The notes under the pieces were generated by a model. That model saw only the letters and a program-made list of their open reading frames with translations. It did no database searches and was not told the origin of the DNA. A program made the translations under genes and the position numbers. A stretch of 64,000 nt of DNA from Populus alba (taxonomy: Eukaryota > Streptophyta > Magnoliopsida > Malpighiales > Salicaceae), in NCBI RefSeq assembly GCF_005239225.2, contig NC_133287.1:13621493-13685492 (forward strand), read 5' to 3'. This document shows, in pieces, positions 12,726 to 24,448 of this stretch; position 1 is the first letter of the stretch, and each line of letters opens with the position of its first letter.

Positions 12726-15700
12726 ATGGATTCTATTGTTGCCGCTGACTTCTCCTTCTCCACAGGTGGCGGAGCACAGCTGGCCAGCCATCCCCAAGCT
12801 GCTGTCGCTGGTGCTTTTTCCTCCCTACAGTAGCCTCCACTTGCAGAGCTTGTCTCTGATTCTTCCTCCCAAGTCCCTGTCATTCCTTTACCTCTCATGG
12901 GAACCCACATTACAACTATTGTTCCTTTAGTGAACACTCACCATGTTGTTTCGCTAAAGCTTACGAACACAAATTATCTTTATTGGAGAATGTAGATGAA
13001 GCCATATCTCCTTGGTCAAAGTGTTTTTCACTTCGTTGATGGCTTCGTGTCGTGTCCTCCATCTCATATTTTGACAGCTCTGTTGGTTCTTCCTCTACCA
13101 TCAGCCCTTCTTTTCTTCGTTGGAAGCAACAAGATCAACTTATTTTGAGTGCTTTGTTCTCCTCTCTCTACGTGGATGTGTTGCATCTCATGGTAGATTA
13201 TTCTACTTCGTATTGTGTTTGGCGCACTCTTGAGAAACCGCTTGCCTTTCCATTTAATTCTCGCATCATGCAACTCCATGGCTCCTTTTAAGACCTTCAG
13301 TAAGGTGACTTATCGGCTAGTCTATACATGCAGCTAGCAAAATCATTATTTGACGAATTGGCTGCTGCTGGTCGCTCCATGTCTCTTGAAGATTTCAATC
13401 TTTATGTGTGTCATGGCCTTCATGGTGAGTTCAAAGACTTGGTAACGAGTCTCATAACCAAGTCAGAATCGTTATCCTATATAGATCTTCACAGCCACCT
13501 TCATACCCATGAATTTCTGTACAAGAACTCTTTTCATTCCATGGTTGCCGCTCCCTCTTTGCTGTCTTCTTCTTCTCTCTTACAACAGCCACCTCTGCTG
13601 CCAACACCACAGTTTTCTGCACACCATGCTATGTCTCATCACAACCCCAACTTCAGCCGCAACAGAGGTTGCTCTAGAGGTAATTGGCGTCCCCACAGCA
13701 ACCGTTCCACTTCCCAGAACAGGGGCCAATCTGCTGCAGATTGGTGGCTAAACCACTGGCAGCAGACTAGGCACGATTCCAATGCTGGGTAGTGGTCTGG
13801 ACAGCAGCCTGTACGCTGCCAATTGTGCTCCGATTTTGGGCACACATCTCCCCATTATTCCCAGTTTCGTAGCAGCTCTCTACAGCCCTCTACACATCTT
13901 ACTGTTGGGAATATTTCTACTACAACTTGGTTCCTCGACACCGGTGCAAATCAACACGTCACACCTGATCTTGGATCTCTGACGATTTTACACCCTATCT
14001 TGGTAATGATTATTTGCATGTTGGTGACGGTAAGGGCCTTGACATATCCCATGTTCGACATACTAAATTACATTCTCCAAAATGCATGTTTACATTATCT
14101 AATGTTCTCCATGTGCCTCACATTACCAAACCATTATTATCTGTTCAAAAAATTTTTCGTGAAAACCATGTTTATTTTGAATTTCACGCTTCTATGTTTT
14201 ATGTGAAGGATCTCGTCACCAAGGAAGTTCTCCTTTCCGGTCAGAGTCATAATGGTCTTTATGTCCTCTCTGAGTCTTCTGCCACGTCAGTTCCTCAAGC
14301 TTTTTGGTCTCCTTGCATCTCTGCAACTGCTGACCTGTGGCATCGTTGTTTAGGTCATCCAACCCCTCGCATTTTCAATTTGTTAGTTTCTGGCAATAAA
14401 ATCATATGTACTTCTAGACGCTCTCTTACTCAGTGTTAAGCTTGTCCTTTAGGAAAGTCATCCTATTTTTCATTACAACCTACGAGTCACAAAACTTCTG
14501 CCCCACTTGAATTAATTTTTAGTGATGTTTGGGGTCCTGCCCCTATGTTTTCTTCTAATGGCTTGCTATTTTGTTATTTTTGTCGATGCGTATACCAAAC
14601 ATATATGGTATTATCCGCTTGTTGTGAAATTTGATGTCTTTTCCATTTTTCAACGTTTTTAAACACTTATTGAACGTCAGTTTTCTCTTACAATTAAATC
14701 TGTTCAAACTGATTAGGGCGATGAATATTATAAATTAAATAAATGTTTTTAGACCATTGGTATTCATCATCGGTTAATTTGTCCTCATACTCATGAACAA
14801 AATGGCATTGTTGAACGTCGTCATCGATATATTGTCGAAATTGGCCTAACCCTTTTAGGCCAGATTAATGCCCCTTTACAATTTTGGAACTATGCTTTTA
14901 AATCATCGGTCTACCTTATTAATCGCATGCCTACTCTTGTTCTCCAAAATACATCTTTGTTTGAGTGTCTGTTTCCACGCACTCCTGATTTTAACTTCCT
15001 ACGTGCTTTTGGGTGTCTTTGTTTTCCCTTTTTGCGTCCATATCATGCTTATAAATTAGATTTCTAGTCTTCTTCTTGTGTGTGTTTTTAAATTATAGCT
15101 CATCCCATCTCGGTTATCGTTGCCTTGACTTAGAATCTGATCGTATTTATGTCTCATGTCATGTTCGTTTTCATGAAAATGTCTTTCCTTTTGCAAAGTC
15201 TGAACAGGTAACGGCCTCACTAGTACCTCCCACCCCACCTACCTATCTTCCATCCTTGAACCCTCCTCCATCCTTTCAACCTGCTACTTACCAAACCGGC
15301 CCTAACCACAACCCAATTCTGCCCTCTGTCGTACCCTACCAGACTACCCCTTTGCCCATAGATTCTGCCACCCCTTCATCACCATCCCACACTGCCATAT
15401 TGTCACCATATACTTGTCTTTCCAATGATCATTGTGCAGGAATAGGTTCTCCATCACCGGATGTGCATGTTCTTAGGTCTGCTGCAACAGAGCAGCCTGG
15501 TTCTGCAAAAGATCATCCTAGATCTACCGTAGCCTCACCAGTGTCTACAATGCCGACCAGTCCCTCCATTGCTTCTCCAGTTGGTCTACAGCTCTGTGTA
15601 GGCCTCCTCATATACTCTTCAACATCTTCCAGGTACAGGTCACACTTCTCCATGCCCAGCTGCTCGTTAACATCCCATGATTCTTCGTTCATGGCAGCCA

Positions 15701-17308
15701 AAGACAACACTGTCCACAACCACTACCGCAACCTCTGCTGACTCCTTCAGCGGGGTAGTTTCTCCTCCCTCTCATGAGTCATTTGTTTTTAATGATGCTA
15801 ACAGATATGAGGTGTGGCATAGTGCTATGCATGAGGAAATTCAGGCCTTACGCGCAAACAGAACTTGGACCTTAGTATCGTTTCACCCCTCCATGAATGT
15901 TGTTGGTAGTTAGTGGGTATACAAGATTAAACGCAAATCTGATGGAAGCATCGAGAGATATAAGGCGCGTTTGGTTGCTAGAGGTTTCACTCAGCAAGAA
16001 GGTATTGATTACTTTGAAACTTTTAGTCCTGTCATCAAACAGGCAATCGTCAGATTAGTCTTCTCCATTGCAATTTCGTGTGGTTGAAAAATTCATTAGC
16101 TTGACATCCATAATGCCTTCCTCAATGGTGTTCTTGATGAGGAGGTCTACATGAAACAACCTCAAGGTTTTGCTCATTCTGCTCTCCCCTCTCATGTTTG
16201 CCAATTGCATAAATCTCTACATGGTTTAAAATAGGCTCCACGGGCTTGGTACACTCGTCTGAATGATTTCCTATTATCTATTGGTTTTCGTGCCTCTAAG
16301 GTGGATACCTCATTGTTTATCTTCTCTGTTGGTGTTGATATTTGTTATCTTTTGGTCTACATTGATGATATTCTGCTTACGGGTAGTAACTCTCTTCTGC
16401 TCTAATGCCTCATTCAACTACTAAGCTCAGAATTTAAGCTTTGCGACTTGGGTTCTATTCATTATTTTTTACGTATTGAGGTTCAGTCTACTAGTATGGG
16501 TCTTATGCTTCGCCAACATAAATATATACTTGACATCCTCACTTGGGCTGGTATGTTATCTTGCAAACCTGTTGATACTCCTATCTCTACATCCAAAGCT
16601 ACCATTCTGCCCAATCCATTGTTTTCTAATGCTACCCGCTTTCGTCAAATTGTGTGTGCACTTCGGTATCTCACTTTTACGTGCCTAGATATTTTCTTTA
16701 CTGTTAACAGAGTCTATCAGTTTATGCATGCTCCTACAGATTCTCATTGGGCTGTCGTGAAACGCATCTTGCGTTATCTTCAGGGTACAACATCACATGG
16801 CTTACATATTACTCGCAGTTCTACTTTTGCCTTACATGGTTTTACAGATGCAGATTGGGCAGGCAGTGTTGAGGACAGAAAATCTACGGGTGGTTACCTT
16901 ATGTTTTATGGTCAGACGCCGATTTCATGGAAATCCAGTAAACAACGCACAGTTGCTTGCTCTTCTACTGAAGTTGTGTACAAAGCCTTAGCTGATGGCA
17001 TTGCTGAGGTTATTTGGCTTCAGTACTTATTAACAGATCTCCAGCTTCCATCTGCTTCTACTCCTATTATCTGGTGTGACAACCTTGGTGCCACTTATTT
17101 GTCTACGAATCCTGTTTTTCATGCTCGCACAAAACATGTTGAGGTCGATTATCATTTTGTCTGAGATAGAGTTGCAAAGAAGGAGATTCAGATTCGTTTT
17201 ATTTCCTCTCAAGATCAACTTGCTGATGTCTTCACCAAGCCACTTCCTACTTCTTCGTTTACTGCTTTTCGTTTCAAGCTTCGAGTTGATCCTCCACCCT
17301 CAGCTTGA
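12726..17308 (+). pseudogene. Copia element 2 gag-pol, decayed
   Basis: Collinear with element 1. Recognisable pieces: Gag near 13052-13460 (FLRWKQQDQLILSAL, FNSRIMQLHGS), protease DTGANQHVTPD near 13938, pre-integrase LWHRCLGHP near 14335, integrase NGIVERRHR near 14803, [13 protein letters not shown] near 15973 and YIDDILLTGS near 16360, RNase H TDADWAGS near 16845. Stops facing sense codons in element 1 include TAG 14714, TAG 15911, TGA 16085, TAG 16097, TAG 16232 and TGA 17162. Most are explained by C-to-T or G-to-A changes. The RT box reads YIDD instead of YVDD. It cannot encode active protein. Confidence 0.9.
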
Positions 17309-17315
17309 GAGGGCA

Positions 17316-17463
17316 TATTATATAATATACTTATATAAGAAATACTGTAGACATACTCTTGTGTGGTAAACTCCACCATTACTATTGTATATTGCCCTAC
17401 ATATATATATATATACAAAGGGTTGGCTACCCATTAGGTTAAACATCTCAATTATTCTCAACT
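17316..17463 (+). repeat. 3' LTR of Copia element 2
   Basis: 148 bp, starting TATTATATAATA, followed by the target duplication TAGAG. Confidence 0.92.
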
Positions 17464-17468
17464 TAGAG

Positions 17469-19274
17469 AGAGATAATATAATGACTCTAAAGCTTTCAAG
17501 AGCTTTATCCTCATTTCCAATAATCAAGTACCTTAGACTTTATTTGCAAAGCCTAAAACTCTATTCCACAACATGATTTTGTGTTAATGGTCAGATATAA
17601 TAGTTTCTTTTATTGCCACCTCTTAAGTTTCAAATTCATTAAACTTTTCAGATTTCTCACCATGCACGATAGAAGATGATTGTAGAATTCTCACTGCCAA
17701 AGTAGTACTTGTTTGAAGAAACATTGATTGGCACAACCAAATCTTGAGTAGAATGAGTAAAAGACATTATATAATCTATATAAAAAAAAAATAGTCAATA
17801 TTATTTATAAATAAATATTTTAGCTCCACAATAAACAAGTAATAAAATTAAAACATGTAAAAGAGGAACTTTTAAAATAAAAATATTTAAACTATGCAAG
17901 ATAAAATCCACAATCATTCATTTTCTTGGGTTACTATGTTAAGCCCTATCTTGTTCACTAAGATTTATTCAATTATCATTATTTCATTTATGAATTGTAT
18001 CGTATACAAAAATAGTATTACGTGAATAATACTTTTCAATATGTAAGTTCTCAAAACAGGGGTTGGGCCAACATCGATTATTTTTTCAAAAAACCAAAAA
18101 TAAATTCCAATTTTTTTCTCAAAAATCCTTTCAAAATTTATGATTTTCTCATGTATTTTTCTACCAATTTTGATTAATATTAATTTATATTTATACTATA
18201 AAAATATAAAATAGGTATTAGAATACCCGACTTTCTTTTAAATGCTGCAAAAAAAAATTATATAGAAAAAAATAAAAAAATATCTTGTTTTAAAAATGTT
18301 TTGTTATGTTAACTTTCAAATTTAGTTTAAAAATATGATAATAATCAATTTTATTGTTATGTTGATCAGATTAACTCGGGTTGACGCTCTCGACGTATAA
18401 CTTATGCTTTTCCTATATTGATTTTCAATTTAAATTTTAAAATTATAATAATATTTTTTTTTTATCGTTGTGTTTCATCTGCTTTTTAATTTGAACATGA
18501 CCAAAGAGTATAGAATTGGGATGCGGCTGCTGGATTAAGTTGGAAGTAACCGACAAATCTCAAGTACAAGAGGCTTGACCTGACTAATTCAGCAGAATTT
18601 AATTACGATGGGCATTGAATTCAAGCTGCGATAGCGATTTCGCCTACCCTACAGGCCGCTGTCGAAAGTAGTCGTACGGATAATGTTAGAGCTTGAAAGT
18701 ACAAATAAATTATGAGGGAGGTCCTCCGGTGCCAATGGAGAAATCCAAAGGCACCACTTTTGAATCAGTCTCAACTAGTTGAATGCTCGAAATCGATGAC
18801 AAATGGAAAATTCTACGATGGTTTTTTAACAAACAATATCTCAAGGCAGTTTGCTTTGTAAATTAGAGTGTCATTAATTTTAAGATGACAATGCTTAATT
18901 AATTAATTAATAAAGTAAATAACTTAATAAATGAAATAGATAGACATAAGATGTTGGAGACAACGTGTGCAATAAAAGTCAACGGAAACTTATCCAGACA
19001 AGATTAACCTTAAAAGTATATTAAAAGTATTTATGAGGTACTTTTCTCCACGTCAATGTACACTTCATTCTTCATATAATAATAAGAGAAGTTACCCCGC
19101 AGCTCATGGTTGAATTGTTGTCCTGACCATGGAGTCGATCCTAAGAATAACCTCATCTAGAGTTTTCAATCTATAAAATCCGCAAGCCCATCATTGGAAT
19201 GCATTTTGTCATATCATAATCCACTCCATCACGTTGATAAAATCCTGCTTTATATATCTCTCTATATTATAATC
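17469..19274. other. Intergenic, no gene seen
   Basis: AT-rich sequence with short A/T runs. No coding similarity was recognised on either strand, and no RNA gene. Confidence 0.55.
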
Positions 19275-19609
19275 CTGCTTGCTTTTGAGTCAATTTCAAA
19301 TAATAAATAATTTGTTTTTAAATTGATATCTTGTTCAATTTAAAATATATTATTGTGTTTCGCCGAATGTGGCTTTAGTCAAATTTTGAAAGGTTTAATG
19401 TCAATTTTGCAATCAATTTTTTGATTTCCCCCTTTTACTTTCATCCTTTTATATTTAATATTTTGAAAGCAAAGTGCTTTTTTAGTAGTAAACGAATTAG
19501 TTCTCTCCCGCAAAAAACAAAAAACAACAAAAAAAATCTTTCTTTAAAAAATACAATTTCAATTTTAATTTGCATACGGCTAAGTCTCTCAGAAATAAAT
19601 TATATTTGC
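19275..19609. repeat. 335-bp direct repeat, left copy
   Basis: Matches 24117-24448 from CTTGCTTTTGAGTCAATTTC to AAATTATATTTGCA. The differences are mostly homopolymer lengths plus a few substitutions. The repeat ends exactly where the minus-strand Copia gag begins. Confidence 0.9.
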
Positions 19610-20694
19610 AGCAGTAGAATGCATTCCAATATAGTTTGGTCCTTTGTCATTATATAAACAAAACCAGGTAGTGTGATTAAGACGGCCACATATATGACAC
19701 TTAGGTTTTTGATAAGTAGAAGCATCACAAAACAGGGCAGTATGACCCTCAGTATTGCATAATTGACAGATTTGCATCATAGATGGAGAATGACTGCAAG
19801 ACTGCTGATTAGTAGAAGGGCCAAGAACTCCAGTATTAGAGTGTGGGGGTTCATGTGGCATAGAAGAAAACATCGGTTTAGAGTGAAAGTGTCTAGTTCG
19901 CTGATTAAATCGACCTCTACCAATGTTTTTGTTCCCATTATAAGGCTTAAAACCTCTATTAACATTTGAAGATGAGCTATGATTTACAGGAAAACCTGTA
20001 GTTGCAACCATTGCTGTCAGTAGAGGAGAATTAGTTGATGCTTCTACCATCACTTCCTCTACAAGCAACTGTGAACGAAACTCATGTAGGGAGATTACAT
20101 TTTCATGTCCCCTTATAACACATCTGAATGTGTTATATTCAGTAGGCAAGCCATTTAAGGCAAGAATGACTATATCTTCATCAGCAAAGTAGACACCAGC
20201 AGCAGAGAGATAGTCCCTAGCTTCCTTAATATGATGAAGATATTGTGAAACCGAATCTGCTCCTTTCTTGATTGTTTGAAGATTTGATTTCATCTGGAAA
20301 ATACTAGTTCTAGATACCGTTGAAAATTTTCCTTCAGTTGATTCCACATATCCTTGGAGCTAGTGCTACCAATTGCACAAGACATAGCAATAGGTGATAA
20401 TGTAGCAGTGATCAATTGCATGATGGCTCTGTCATGCATTTTCCAGACTATGAATTCATCATTTTGAGAAGAAGTAGTGGTGCCAGATTCACACGTAGTT
20501 GAGCTGAGCTGAGGTGGACAATGAGTTGATCCATCAACATATCCTATAATGCCATTGCTTTCAAGCAAGAGTTGCATCTGAAAGTTCCAATTGAGATAAT
20601 TGGAATAATCCAGCTTGACATTAACTGATGTAGGAATAGAAGAAATGAGAGCTGTGATTGGAGATTGTAGAAGTTGAAGTTGTGAGGCAGTCAC
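19610..20694 (-). pseudogene. Copia fragment A: gag, 3' truncated
   Basis: Gag of a Copia element. It starts at ATG 20694-20692 (MTASQLQLLQSP), has the N-terminal motif YSNYLNWNFQMQLLLES, then WKMHDRAIMQLITATLS. A frameshift near 20290-20340 separates this from the rest (FQMKSNLQTIKKGADSV). The C-terminal half has an Arg/Gly-rich tract and two CCHC knuckles, CQLCNTEGHTALFC and CHICGRLNHTTWFC. It stops at 19610, where the 335-bp repeat begins, so protease and everything beyond are missing. Confidence 0.88.
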
Positions 20695-20799
20695 TATTGA
20701 AAGGTTATCAGATTATCAACCAAGAAGCAGAATGCGAAGAAGAAGAAGCAGAGATTATGTGGAAGCAATAAGAAATGGATGATCAAGCGTGAGCTAAAA

Positions 20800-21023
20800 G
20801 CTCTGATACCATGTTAATATGTATTTGTTGTTGTATATGCAAAGAGATTGAGTGAGAGACAAGAAAGAGAGAAAATGAAAGAATCTTTGCTTTCTATTAT
20901 TTCATACGTCTTGATCTGCTTTAGTTAGTTAGTTATATATTTATACATGCAGCTGTAACAACTTTAACTGCATGTAACTAACTCTGCTAACTAACTAACT
21001 AACTAAGAGCTAACTAACTAACA
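20800..21023 (-). mobile_element. 5' LTR and PBS of Copia fragment A
   Basis: On the minus strand the LTR is 21023-20812 (212 bp, TGTTAGTTAG to CATATTAACA). The PBS TGGTATCAGAGC at 20811-20800 follows directly, then the leader and gag. TAACTAAC repeats are prominent at its outer end. The LTR interrupts another Copia's integrase region, which continues from 21026. Confidence 0.8.
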
Positions 21024-21025
21024 GA

Positions 21026-21109
21026 CTGATGATGAGTGCATTGTACTCTAACAGACAACATATGAAACTGATGATGAATGCATTGTACTCTAACAGACAA
21101 CATATGAAA
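21026..21109. repeat. 42-bp perfect-length tandem duplication
   Basis: 21026-21067 and 21068-21109 are the same 42 bases with one substitution (GAGTGC versus GAATGC). On the minus strand it adds 14 codons reading FHMLSVRVQC(I/T)HHQ without changing frame. It lies two bases from the LTR of fragment A. Confidence 0.9.
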
Positions 21110-21700
21110 AGGATGTCTTGTGGAGTAAAAAGTTTTGGGTTTAAGTGTACCAGTTCGTGGTAGAGGCAAGAGTGTAGATTCATTACTAGGATATGAAGAT
21201 AAAAGGGGTAGCCTAGAATCGATAATAGGAGTTTCAGAAGGAACAAGGTTTGCAGGCATTGAACTGGATGTGTGTGTGACACTGATGTTGACCTCGGTAC
21301 TTGAATAGGTGAAAAATCATTATTTTTTGAAAGATGGGAGAAGAAACTTTCAGAGCATATTGATAATGGAATAGAAGTTGACAATTTAAAAGTAGAAGAC
21401 AAGTCAGAAGGAGTAAAATCATTCTTGATTGGGGATTCTTAAACCATATTAGCTAATGAAAAAGAGTTCTCATCAGAGATAACATTACATGAAATGTCAA
21501 ATCTACTGATGTTTAAGTGTAGACATCTATATCCTTTTTCTTGTATAGAGTATTTCTAGAAAAATACATTTTTTTACTTTTAAAACATAGCTTATGTTTT
21601 TCACATGGTGAGAGTAAATAATAATAACTACATCCAAAAACATAAACATGTAGATCACTATACTTAGGAACTAATTGCTAGGATATCAAAGGACCTAGTA
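21026..21700 (-). pseudogene. Copia fragment D: integrase C-terminus and linker
   Basis: Read on the minus strand from about 21690: VPKYSDLHVYVFGC, then CEKHKLCFKS and KGYRCLHLNISRF. This follows the usual Copia FGC..HKL..GYRC integrase end. It continues into the Ser/Pro-rich linker before RT (STSVSHTHPVQ, LLPLPRTGTLKPK). Frame breaks are present. No RT follows, because the LTR of fragment A interrupts it. Confidence 0.75.
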
Positions 21701-21979
21701 TTGCCACATGTCAATAGATTAAAGAATCAAGTGGTTAAAATACTTTTAGTATTGTTAGACAATTAAGAAAGTCTTTTAGCATTGATGAGTGAAAATAAAA
21801 GAGGGGTTAGAAAACATGAAAAAGCTTCTAACTATAGCTTGATATAAAGGTACGTAACTGTGTGAAAAATGATTAACAAGAATACAATCTATCCTTATCT
21901 CTCCATTCATCAGAAACTCTCTATTTATTTCTTTGTCTACTTCTGTGTAATTCTACTATCTTCATATGGTATCAGAGCC

Positions 21980-23254
21980 TAAGAAAGGAGTAGCCAAGCT
22001 GAGTTGAGCCAAATCGAAGGTCATATAAGTGATTGCTCCAGTATCAGCCACCCAAAATTGCTCATATGGTGTAGAAGAAGGAAAGTTTGCATGCATGGTA
22101 CTAAGATTGGTGGAAGGAGGTCTGCCTTGATAAGAGAAGTTGCCTCTATAATACAATTGAATAGCAAAATGCCTAAATTTCTAGCAAATCTAACATTGGA
22201 CTGAAGAGGTAGGAGTAGAAGGTTGATTGTGTTGTTGATAACAATTAGCAACTACATGACCTTTCTTGCTATAGATTTGACAAGTAGGAATGTTAGTGCT
22301 AGGACTAAGAATGCTAGGACTAGAAGAAGGATGAACTTGATAAGATTGTGGACCAGATTGGCAAGGACCACGACCTCGGCCACGACTCTTAAAATAAAAG
22401 CCTTGATTGCCAGAATAACCACCATTGGTGAACATTGCATTAGGACCATTGAAACCACCAGTGGATCCATGGAAAACACCACAATAACCGTTTAAACCCC
22501 CATTAAAGCTAAAGGAAAATTGCGAAGATAGAGCAGACTTGGAGCTAGAAGGATACTCTTGAGGTTGAGAATTAGAATTACCTTCATAAAAAACAAGAGC
22601 TTTGCCTTGAAATGTCTGATTTTGAGCCATCATTGCAGATACAAATGGGAATGCAGAATGAGTTTGCTCAATAGTGGCTTCTTAAGCAAGCAACTAAGAC
22701 TGAAAATATTTAACAGATAACACATTATCTTTGCCTCAAACCATGCACCTAAATGTGTTGTAGTCAGAAGGAAGACCATCGAGAGCCAAGATCACAATAC
22801 CATCATCTTTAAAATAAACTCCTGCTGCAGAAAGACCGTCTCAAGCATCTTTGATCATTTGCAGATATTGAGATACATATTTTAAACCCTTCTTGATAGT
22901 CTGAAGCTCACTTTTCATCTTAAAGAATTGTGTTTTGGTAACTGTAGAAAATCGATCCTTCATTTGAACCCATATATCATAAGAACTGGCACATCCAATG
23001 ACATAGGAAATCGTAGTATAAGAGAGAGCGGCAATAAACAACTGCATTAATGCTCGATCATGCATTTTCCAAACTTGATAGTCATTAGTTGCAACACCCT
23101 CAAGATCAAAGTCTGCATCAAATCAACTAGAAAAATTCCTTAAACCATCAACAAATCCTAAAATGCCATAACTCTCAAGAAGAATTTGAATATGAAAGTG
23201 CCATGTGGGATAATTTGTACCATCAAGTTTGACTGTCACAATAGTAGAAACCAT
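21980..23254 (-). pseudogene. Copia fragment B: inverted gag and protease
   Basis: Begins at ATG 23254-23252 (VKLDGTNYPTWHF region). Next come MHDRALMQLFIAALS and TKTQFFKMKSELQTIKKG, an Arg/Gly patch (KSRGRGRGP), and a degenerate knuckle CQIYSKKGHVVANC, where Y replaces the second Cys. Then WVADTGAITYMTFD with the protease DTGA motif, ending in LGSDTI at the inversion boundary. Frameshifts lie near 22160-22190 and 22640-22840. The knuckle change and the breaks make it non-functional. Confidence 0.8.
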
Positions 23255-23510
23255 AGGAGCAAAGAAGTAATACGAGATTGAACAATCTGGAGTTGAGTAG
23301 TCACCAATTTTTAGAATGTAAGAGGTTGAAGTAGAAACTCGAAGAGTAAAAGAAGAATTTTTCAGTGAGACAATATATCAAACAGATAGTGGATATATCA
23401 AAGAGCACGAAAGAATTGCATGAATGAGAAGATAATGAAGCCAGAAACAAAAGCAGGAACTAGAGAGTGCGGAAGTAGAGGATCACAAGATCAAGCATTG
23501 AGAGCTCTGA

Positions 23511-23840
23511 AACCATCACTGCTGTAGGGGGTTCAGGTTTGAGCATTTCTAGTATTGGCTCTTGTATTTTGGATGTTCCACATTGCTCTTTACAATTAAA
23601 ACAAGTTTTGCATATGCCTAAGTTGTTTAACATTTGCTATTGGTTCATAGGTTAATGTAAAGATAACAATTACAAATTTATTTGTGAATGCATTTGGATT
23701 TTGGATTCAGGACCAAGATCACGGGGAGTATTTCTTTTCAAGGGACTGTGTAGAGCTAGCTTGTATCCTATTCCCAAATTCCGTTTACTTCACATACCTC
23801 AAAATCAGTCTGCACCAACTTGTTTAGAAGGTAAAATTTT
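23511..23840 (+). pseudogene. Copia fragment B: protease end and pre-integrase domain
   Basis: On the plus strand TITAVGGSGLSISSIGSC is typical of the segment after the protease in Copia polyproteins. LKQVLHMPKL and LCKDNN-like stretches follow, and then, in another frame, FGFWIQDQDHGEY. It fades out near 23840. It continues what the inverted gag/protease piece lacks. Confidence 0.7.
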
Positions 23841-24116
23841 CCAAACTTCCTTTTCCAGTTTTTATTGTTGAGGAAGCTTTGAAAAAAAAAGGTTCAAGCA
23901 TTAGCCATAGCATTCTCTGATAGCATACTGGAAAATGCATATATATATATAGTTGTAAGTTACAATATATAGGATCCCTCTTTACAAGTATGTTTAACAA
24001 ACTATCATAACAAACAAGAAGATCTTAACAACTTAAACTTTAGAGTCCATCATAAACTTGTCATAATCTACCATATTGCTACTAAATTTTTATTTATGTT
24101 TTGAGTTTGGTGTTTT

Positions 24117-24448
24117 CTTGCTTTTGAGTCAATTTCAAATAATAAAATAATTTTTTTTTAAATTGATATCTTGTTCAATTTAAAATTATATTATTGTGTT
24201 TCGCCGAATGTGGCTTTAGTCAATTTTGAAAGGTTTAATGGCAATTTTTGCAATCAATTTTGATTTCCCCCTTTTACTTTCATCCTTTTATATTTAATAT
24301 TTTGAAAGCAAAAGTGCTTTTTTAGTAGTAAAACGAATTAGTTTCTCTCCCGCAAAAACAAAACAACAAAAAAATCTTTCTTTAAAAAATGCAATTTCAA
24401 TTTTAATTTGCATACGGCTAAGTCTCTCAGAAATAAATTATATTTGCA
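24117..24448. repeat. 335-bp direct repeat, right copy
   Basis: Second copy of 19275-19609 in the same orientation. It differs by at least eight single-base homopolymer changes. It is followed by unrelated AT-rich sequence. Confidence 0.9.

Larger units (their letters stand above)
12499..17463 (+). mobile_element. Ty1/copia element 2 (same lineage as element 1), old
   Basis: 4965 bp with two 148-bp LTRs, and a perfect 5-bp target duplication TAGAG at 12494-12498 and 17464-17468. The LTRs differ at roughly a tenth of positions, partly in a CA/TA-repeat patch. The PBS TGGTATCAGAGCC is at 12647-12659 and the polypurine tract GAGAGGGCA ends at 17315. Coding order matches element 1, but many stops and frameshifts interrupt it. 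The target duplication fixes the ends as TATTAT..CAACT and so confirms the LTR borders used for element 1. Confidence 0.93.
21753..23840 (+). mobile_element. Copia fragment B with an internal inversion
   Basis: Plus-strand LTR (about 21753-21964, TATA-like ATATAAAG at 21842, ending TATCTTCA) and a PBS at 21967-21979. The leader, gag and protease then lie in reverse orientation (about 23510 back to 21972). From 23511 a plus-strand protease/pre-integrase piece resumes. The two orientation switches share an 11-of-12-base inverted match: TGGTATCAGAGC at the left, GCTCTGAAACCA at 23504-23515. I infer one element whose PBS-to-protease segment was flipped. The LTR start is uncertain. Confidence 0.65.

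Noticed and set aside
21967..21979. The PBS-like TGGTATCAGAGCC as start of a separate complete plus-strand element
   Set aside because: What follows is reversed protease coding; the inversion model explains both this site and 23504-23515.
19275..24448. The 335-bp repeats as LTRs of one element
   Set aside because: No PBS or polypurine tract adjoins them, and the content between comes from several Copia pieces in both orientations.
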